Assembly (NCBI GenBank): GCA_018304205.1
Contig: JAGVWR010000009.1
Span: forward strand, 1-9,780
Direction: 5' to 3'
Source: Candidatus Pacearchaeota archaeon
GTDB lineage: Archaea; Nanobdellota; Nanobdellia; Pacearchaeales; GW2011-AR1
DNA length: 9,780 nucleotides
Part shown: positions 6,194 to 9,780 of the stretch, in pieces
Numbering within the stretch: the first letter of the stretch is position 1
Layout: each line of letters starts with the position of its first letter
Position numbers and translations under genes: made by a program
Notes under the pieces: generated by a model
The model's input: the letters and a program-made list of their open reading frames with translations, nothing else
The model's database searches: none
Told to the model about the DNA's origin: nothing

Positions 6194-6223
6194 ATATCTT
6201 TCCTGATTAAAATAACAAAAAAG

Positions 6224-7534
6224 ATGGCATACGATATAATAATAGGAAGAGATAAATCAGACAAAGCTAAATTTGGCTCTAAAGGACTAATCAATATTGG
6301 AAAGGGTTATGTAAAAATGGGCAATTACACTTCCCTATCAAACAGAATATGGATGGATGTTGCAAGATCTCATGTCATCCTGGTAGCCGGCAAGAGGGGT
6401 GGAGGAAAATCGTACAGTTTATCTGTCATAGCAGAAGAACTTTCTTGTCTTCCTCAAGAAGAAGCAAAAAACATTTCATCACTAATTTTCGATACAATGG
6501 GAATTTTCTGGACTATGAAATATGAAAACGAAAAAGATTCAGAATTATTAAAAGAATGGGGTTTAGAACCTAAAAAACTTCCTGTAAAAGTTTTCATACC
6601 CTTTGGAAAAGCCCAGGAATATGAAAAAAAGTTAATTCCTTTTGATGAAACCTTTGCACTAAAATCCTCAGAACTTAATCCCGAAGATTGGATCACAATT
6701 TTCAAATTAGAGTTAACTTCTCTAGTTGGTGTTCTAATTGAAAGAGTGATAAATAAATTAAAAATTTCGGAAGGTAGTTTCACAATAAAAGACATTCAGG
6801 AAGAAATAGAAAAAGATAGTAAAGCAAATAAAGAATCAAAGGAAATTGCGTTTTCATTATTCGGTGCGGCCGACTCCTGGGGAGTTTTCTCTAAAACTCT
6901 TGAAGGAACGCAAGTAACTGATTTGATCACGCCTGGAACAACAAATATTTTAGACATTTCAGTTTACAGTTCTATTTCTGCCTTCAACATAAGAGCGTTA
7001 GTTATTTCATTAGTTTCAAGAAAGCTCTTCACAGAAAGAATGGATGCAAGAAAAAAAGAAGAGCTAGAATCACTAAGACATGGACAAGACTATTTATCTT
7101 ATAAATCAACCAGAGAAATTCCCTTGCTTTGGTTATTCATTGATGAAGTCCATGAATTTTTAAATAAAGAAGAAAAAACTCCTGCAACAGATGCGTTAAT
7201 CCAATTGTTGAGAGAGGGACGTCAACCAGGAATATCCTTAGTTATGGCAACTCAACAGCCAGGAAAATTACATTCAGATGCACTAAGCCAAGCAGATATT
7301 GTAATATCTCATAGAGTAACTGCAAAGCCAGATGTAGAAGCCTTAAACGAAATAATGCAAACCTATTTACTTCAAAGCATAAAAAAAGCAATTGACGATT
7401 TGCCTTCCTTAAAAGGTTCTGCAATAATTTTAGACGATAATTCAGAAAGGCTCTACCCAATTCGTATAAGACCCAAATTCACCTGGCATGGCGGTGAAGC
7501 CCCTGCCGCAGTAAGGATTGAAACTCAATTATAG
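6224..7534 (+). CDS. HerA-like (FtsK/HerA superfamily, DUF87-type) ATPase
   Basis: This is a hexameric-type DNA-translocating ATPase, or a relative, acting in the cytoplasm. Residues 1-50 form a short beta-rich N-terminal part, like a reduced HAS barrel. Walker A is GKRGGGKS (56-63). Residues about 100-200 are a mostly helical insertion. Walker B is LLWLFIDEVHEF (301-312). The region LLREGRQPGISLVMATQQPG (328-347) is the conserved sensor and inter-subunit segment of HerA ATPases, and SQADIVISHRV follows. The usual partner, the NurA nuclease, is not encoded next to it in this window, so a classic HerA-NurA end-resection role cannot be assumed; it may be one of the stand-alone archaeal paralogues. 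The 436-residue length is a little below typical HerA (about 500). It has its own TATA box and is the first gene of a plus-strand run. Confidence 0.9.
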   Translation: MAYDIIIGRDKSDKAKFGSKGLINIGKGYVKMGNYTSLSNRIWMDVARSHVILVAGKRGGGKSYSLSVIAEELSCLPQEEAKNISSLIFDTMGIFWTMKYENEKDSELLKEWGLEPKKLPVKVFIPFGKAQEYEKKLIPFDETFALKSSELNPEDWITIFKLELTSLVGVLIERVINKLKISEGSFTIKDIQEEIEKDSKANKESKEIAFSLFGAADSWGVFSKTLEGTQVTDLITPGTTNILDISVYSSISAFNIRALVISLVSRKLFTERMDARKKEELESLRHGQDYLSYKSTREIPLLWLFIDEVHEFLNKEEKTPATDALIQLLREGRQPGISLVMATQQPGKLHSDALSQADIVISHRVTAKPDVEALNEIMQTYLLQSIKKAIDDLPSLKGSAIILDDNSERLYPIRIRPKFTWHGGEAPAAVRIETQL

Positions 7535-7538
7535 GAAG

Positions 7539-7547
7539 CTTTAAAAG
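7539..7547 (+). promoter_or_regulatory. TATA box for the cupin gene
   Basis: CTTTAAAAG preceded by GGAAG lies just after the HerA-like stop, centred about 26 bases before the ATG at 7569. This fits a leaderless transcript independent of the upstream gene. Confidence 0.55.
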
Positions 7548-7568
7548 CAAAGTAAAAATAAACAATCC

Positions 7569-8018
7569 ATGTCAAACTTAGACCTTTGTAAAGTAATAGA
7601 TCAAAGAGATAACTCTGTAAAAAACGGAAATCTTGTCGAATTAACACGTGGCGAGCTCAGAGTACAGCAATATCAATCAAATTTGAAGAAGATGCTTGGT
7701 TCTCTAAGGCAAATGACTTATCATCGCTTGACTAAAGGCCAAATTGGTGGCAATCACTATCATTTACAAAAAAGAGAGATAATGACCCTTATGTTCGGCG
7801 AACTTGATGTTGCGCTTTATGACTTAGATGAAAAAGAGGAAATGTATTTGAAAATATATCCTGGGCAAACATTCTATTTACCTCCTAGAGTAAACCACAA
7901 ATTAACTAGCGTGTCAGATGACCCTGCGATCTTCATTGAATATTCAAATTTAGCTTTTGATCCAAAAAATCCCCAAAAAGACTGTTTAAAATTAGAAGAA
8001 CCAAACCAAAACCAATAA
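7569..8018 (+). CDS. Cupin-domain protein (CapF C-terminal/sugar isomerase-like)
   Basis: This is a single small beta-barrel metal-binding protein of 149 residues. Cupin motif 1 is GNHYHLQKRE, with His63, His65 and Glu70, and Gly77 closing it. Motif 2 is LPPRVNHKL with His110, so all four metal ligands of a functional cupin are present. The block GNHYH at one end and the tail SNLAFDPKNPQKDC resemble the cupin half of capsule enzymes such as CapF and related sugar epimerase/isomerase cupins, where the tail reads like 'FDPxNPDT'. That suggests sugar-nucleotide or surface-polysaccharide chemistry, but cupins are functionally diverse and the substrate is unknown. No signal peptide. It has its own promoter and lies 49 bases upstream of the hydrolase-like gene. 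Confidence 0.82.
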   Translation: MSNLDLCKVIDQRDNSVKNGNLVELTRGELRVQQYQSNLKKMLGSLRQMTYHRLTKGQIGGNHYHLQKREIMTLMFGELDVALYDLDEKEEMYLKIYPGQTFYLPPRVNHKLTSVSDDPAIFIEYSNLAFDPKNPQKDCLKLEEPNQNQ

Positions 8019-8032
8019 ACCTCGAACAAAAG

Positions 8033-8041
8033 CTTTAAAAA
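8033..8041 (+). promoter_or_regulatory. TATA box for the hydrolase-like gene
   Basis: CTTTAAAAA preceded by an A-rich AAAAG element lies about 31 bases before the ATG at 8068. The element closely matches the boxes at 116-124 and 7539-7547. Confidence 0.5.
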
Positions 8042-8067
8042 AGAGGCTTAGAACAATCGTATATCAA

Positions 8068-8856
8068 ATGGCGATAACAAAATGGTATAGAACAGACGCA
8101 AAAGGAAGAGCCCCCGTTGTCTTAGGCCTGCCTGGATTTGTTCAAGAAGATGAAGACACGAGAATAGACTATTTTCTAAGAGAATTTAAAGAAAAACACA
8201 ATATTAATGGAATGAGATTAACTTGGCCAAATATTACTTTCGATCAAGAAAGAAAAACAATAGAATGCCGTTTCAAAATGGATGAATATTTAACCACCTT
8301 ACAAGAAGCAATTAAAGAATTAAAAGCAGATCAACACGTAGATTCAGACATTGTTGGAGTTCTTGCTTCAAGCATGAGCGCTTCTGTATTTGCCTATCAC
8401 CTTGCATCAGAAAATACAAATTTCAAATGTTACACTTCAATTTGCCCAATGATTGGATGGAATTATTTTGGAAATCCTCCCCTAAGATCCAATTTAGAAA
8501 GAAATCCAAGAAATATTCCTGTAAGCAATTATTATGACAAACAAAAAGGAATTACAAGATATATTCCAGCCTCTTACCTCGACCAAATAATCGAGGTAGA
8601 TGCTTTAGAGGCTCTAAAAGATTATAACAAAAATGGAATGAATGTAATGACTATCATAGGAAAACAAGACGACGTTTCTAATCCAGAGTCTATGAGACAG
8701 TACCATAAATTTTTAGGAGGATCTGAAGCAAATATTTTAGAATATGATGCAGGCCACGATGTCAATCCAAATTTATGCGAAGATCCAATCATAAGATTCT
8801 TTACAAGTTCACTAAAAAAAGATTTTGATCCAAGTATTTTGCTTAAAGCAGGTTAA
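8068..8856 (+). CDS. Alpha/beta-hydrolase-fold protein
   Basis: The order of elements fits a serine hydrolase of about 262 residues. PVVLGLPGF (16-24) is the first core strand with an oxyanion-type loop. DIVGVLASSMSASVFAYHLA (94-113) is the strand-elbow-helix with Ser102 as candidate nucleophile. MTIIGKQDDVSNPE (194-207) supplies the acid (Asp201 or Asp202), and YDAGHDVN (226-233) supplies His230. The elbow reads A-S-S-M-S instead of the usual Gly-x-Ser-x-Gly, so small residues replace both glycines. Fold assignment is fairly firm, but the substrate is unknown. It is cytoplasmic, with no signal or membrane helix. It has its own TATA box. Its stop codon overlaps that of the convergent methyltransferase gene within TTAA at 8853-8856. 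Confidence 0.75.
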   Translation: MAITKWYRTDAKGRAPVVLGLPGFVQEDEDTRIDYFLREFKEKHNINGMRLTWPNITFDQERKTIECRFKMDEYLTTLQEAIKELKADQHVDSDIVGVLASSMSASVFAYHLASENTNFKCYTSICPMIGWNYFGNPPLRSNLERNPRNIPVSNYYDKQKGITRYIPASYLDQIIEVDALEALKDYNKNGMNVMTIIGKQDDVSNPESMRQYHKFLGGSEANILEYDAGHDVNPNLCEDPIIRFFTSSLKKDFDPSILLKAG

Positions 8857-9635
8857 GTTAAGACCTTAATGTCTGCTCTCCATCTAAATTTATGCGGGCC
8901 AATGTCACCTGCCTTTTTTATTCCAGTTATTTTGATCTTCTTCTTTGCTTTTTTAGCTTCACCTTCAATTAGTTCATCTAATATCCCTGCCTTTACTTCA
9001 ATCTCATGATAAAATCCATAATAATATATCCTTCCGTTTTTCTTAACCTTACTAAATGCTTCCTTTAGAAAACTCTCCTTCAAATTAGGGCGAGCCATAA
9101 CTATAACCTCAAATTTATCTTTTATTTTTCTGAATACTTTCTTAACATCTCCCTTAATAATTTCAATTTTATTCGTTAGCTTATTCCTTTTCACATTCTC
9201 TATTGCATATCTATTACACTCCTTAGAAAGTTCAACACTCACTATTTTTTCAGCCTTAGAAAACTTCCCTATTACTATTGCGAATGGTGCAACTCCCCCA
9301 AACATAACAAGCACTTTTTCTCTATTTTTCACCATCAAAGCAATTTCCTTTCTTTCAGAATTAAGTCTCGGAGAAAAATAACATGTCTCAACATTTAGTC
9401 TAAAAACACAATCGTTCTCTTTGTAAAGCGCTTCTTTTGTTTTTTCACCAGCAAGGTACTTCGTCTTAAGTGTTCTCAATCTCCCAGAAAATTTCTCAGT
9501 CTTCTCAAGCACAGTCCTCACAGATTTATTCTTTATCAAAAATTCTTCAGCCCACTTTTTTTTTCCCTTACTATCTACTTTAATATTCTGAAACTTAACT
9601 ATTGCGATGTTACCTATCACATCATAATTTGCCAT
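8853..9635 (-). CDS. Trm5-family tRNA methyltransferase-like protein, short and with an altered catalytic motif
   Basis: Trm5/Taw-family enzymes use SAM to methylate N1 of G37 (or form wyosine precursors) in tRNA. Positions here count from a possible TTG start at 9641; I prefer the ATG at 9635 (third residue, MANYDVIG), because a TATA box sits about 26 bases before it. YDVIGNIAIVKF (6-17) is the D2-type start. ETCYFSPRLNSER (85-97) is the Trm5 signature loop. VLVMFGGVAPFAI (110-122) is the SAM motif, and VELSKECNRYAIENVKRNKL (136-155) is the next strand and helix. The NPP-type motif (normally like MNLP) reads VMARPN (181-186), so the Asn is gone. About 260 residues is short: the family is usually 330 or more, and the N-terminal D1 domain is absent. 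It may be a divergent or non-catalytic relative. Confidence 0.82.
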   Translation of the reverse strand: MANYDVIGNIAIVKFQNIKVDSKGKKKWAEEFLIKNKSVRTVLEKTEKFSGRLRTLKTKYLAGEKTKEALYKENDCVFRLNVETCYFSPRLNSERKEIALMVKNREKVLVMFGGVAPFAIVIGKFSKAEKIVSVELSKECNRYAIENVKRNKLTNKIEIIKGDVKKVFRKIKDKFEVIVMARPNLKESFLKEAFSKVKKNGRIYYYGFYHEIEVKAGILDELIEGEAKKAKKKIKITGIKKAGDIGPHKFRWRADIKVLT

Positions 9636-9656
9636 TACCAAGAATGCAATTTTTAA

Positions 9657-9665
9657 CTTAAATAC
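9657..9665 (-). promoter_or_regulatory. TATA box for the Trm5-like gene
   Basis: Minus-strand GTATTTAAG is centred about 26 bases before the ATG at 9635 and supports that start. A second A/T-rich box (ATTTAAATGC) lies about 13 bases further upstream. Confidence 0.5.
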
Positions 9666-9683
9666 TTAAGCATTTAAATCAAG

Positions 9684-9780
9684 TGTGCAATCCACAGACA
9701 TATGTCACCCCCTAAATCCACTTACTAAAATCAAAATAAACTTGAGCAGGAGTTTTATTTTCTAAACTTGTATGAGGTCT
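9684..9780 (-). mobile_element. One end of an insertion sequence, IS3/IS481-like, cut by the window edge
   Basis: The transposase 3' end is followed by about 28 bases reading TGTGCAATCCACAGACATAT and onward from 9684 on the plus strand. A TGT-starting end is typical of terminal inverted repeats in this group. The outer boundary is predicted, because the other end and the target duplication lie outside the window. The segment includes the perfect palindrome GACATATGTC (9697-9706). Confidence 0.6.
9712..9780 (-). CDS. Transposase (integrase-core, DDE), C-terminal 22 residues only
   Basis: The minus strand reads RPHTSLENKTPAQVYFDFSK and then W-I-stop (TAG at 9712-9714). The RPHxSLxxxTPAxVY motif is the hallmark C-terminus of IS3- and IS481-type DDE transposases that move by cut-and-paste or copy-out. 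The coding start is outside the window, so intactness cannot be judged. It is transcribed toward the Trm5-like gene, and its stop is only about 50 bases from that gene's TATA box. Confidence 0.85.
   Translation of the reverse strand, partial: RPHTSLENKTPAQVYFDFSKWI

Larger units (their letters stand above)
6037..6223. other. Divergent intergenic region with two promoters and two inverted repeats
   Basis: These 187 bases separate the Dsb-like gene (minus) from the HerA-like gene (plus). Besides the two TATA boxes the middle holds GAGAAT (6099-6104) paired with ATTCTC (6126-6131), and AAGAACT (6132-6138) paired with AGTTCTT (6168-6174). These could form adjacent hairpins of 6 and 7 bp. Positions about 6105-6125 are richer in G+C than the surroundings. 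It could be regulatory or a small RNA; no known RNA family was recognised. Confidence 0.4.

Noticed and set aside
6103..6207. C/D box small RNA (ATGATGT as a C box)
   Set aside because: The C box is imperfect, and the nearest CTGA (about 6203) is some 95 bases away, too far for an archaeal C/D RNA, with no internal D'/C' pair.
9697..9706. GACATATGTC palindrome as an operator
   Set aside because: It lies within the insertion-sequence end and is more simply part of that terminal region.

Overview
The window (AT-rich, roughly one third G+C by eye) is archaeal. It holds a clamp-loader pair (RfcS/RfcL) of the archaeal/eukaryotic type, a eukaryote-type ribosomal protein eL41, a HerA-type ATPase, a Trm5-family tRNA methyltransferase and a protein with a class III (pilin-type) signal. 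Most first genes of transcription units have a TATA-like box about 25-35 bases before the start codon and no Shine-Dalgarno sequence, which suggests leaderless or very short-leadered transcripts. The compact genes, the cysteine-rich pilin-like surface protein and the shortened Trm5 suggest a DPANN archaeon (Woesearchaeota/Pacearchaeota-like). That placement is an inference.

Layout. 1-54 is the tail of an unidentified gene. 154-553 is a two-gene unit, eL41 plus a hypothetical protein. 618-884 is an orphan small gene with its own promoter. 915-3305 is a tight clamp-loader operon: a 5'-truncated rfcS, an unnamed 112-residue protein, and rfcL. The minus-strand genes from 6036 down to 3319 encode a membrane-anchored DsbA-like thiol oxidoreductase, a Mn-type superoxide dismutase and a pilin-like secreted protein with eight clustered cysteines. 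6037-6223 is a divergent intergenic region with two promoters and two small inverted repeats. 6224-8856 carries a HerA-like ATPase, a cupin and an alpha/beta-hydrolase-like protein. 9635-8853 (minus) is a short Trm5-like methyltransferase whose stop overlaps that of the hydrolase. 9684-9780 is one end of an insertion sequence, with the last 22 codons of its IS3/IS481-type transposase.

How the genes may work together. RfcS and RfcL would form the PCNA loader, and the protein between them is a candidate partner. The Dsb-like enzyme is well placed to form disulfides in the cysteine-rich pilin-like protein two genes downstream, with the superoxide dismutase adding oxidant defence. The clearest anomalies are the RfcS frame, which has its P-loop but no start codon and no N-terminal segment, and a Trm5 homologue lacking the usual catalytic Asn-x-Pro motif. 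No CRISPR array, tRNA or rRNA was seen. I did not find a clearly new multi-gene system; the best candidates are the RFC-embedded unknown gene and the Dsb/SOD/pilin cluster.
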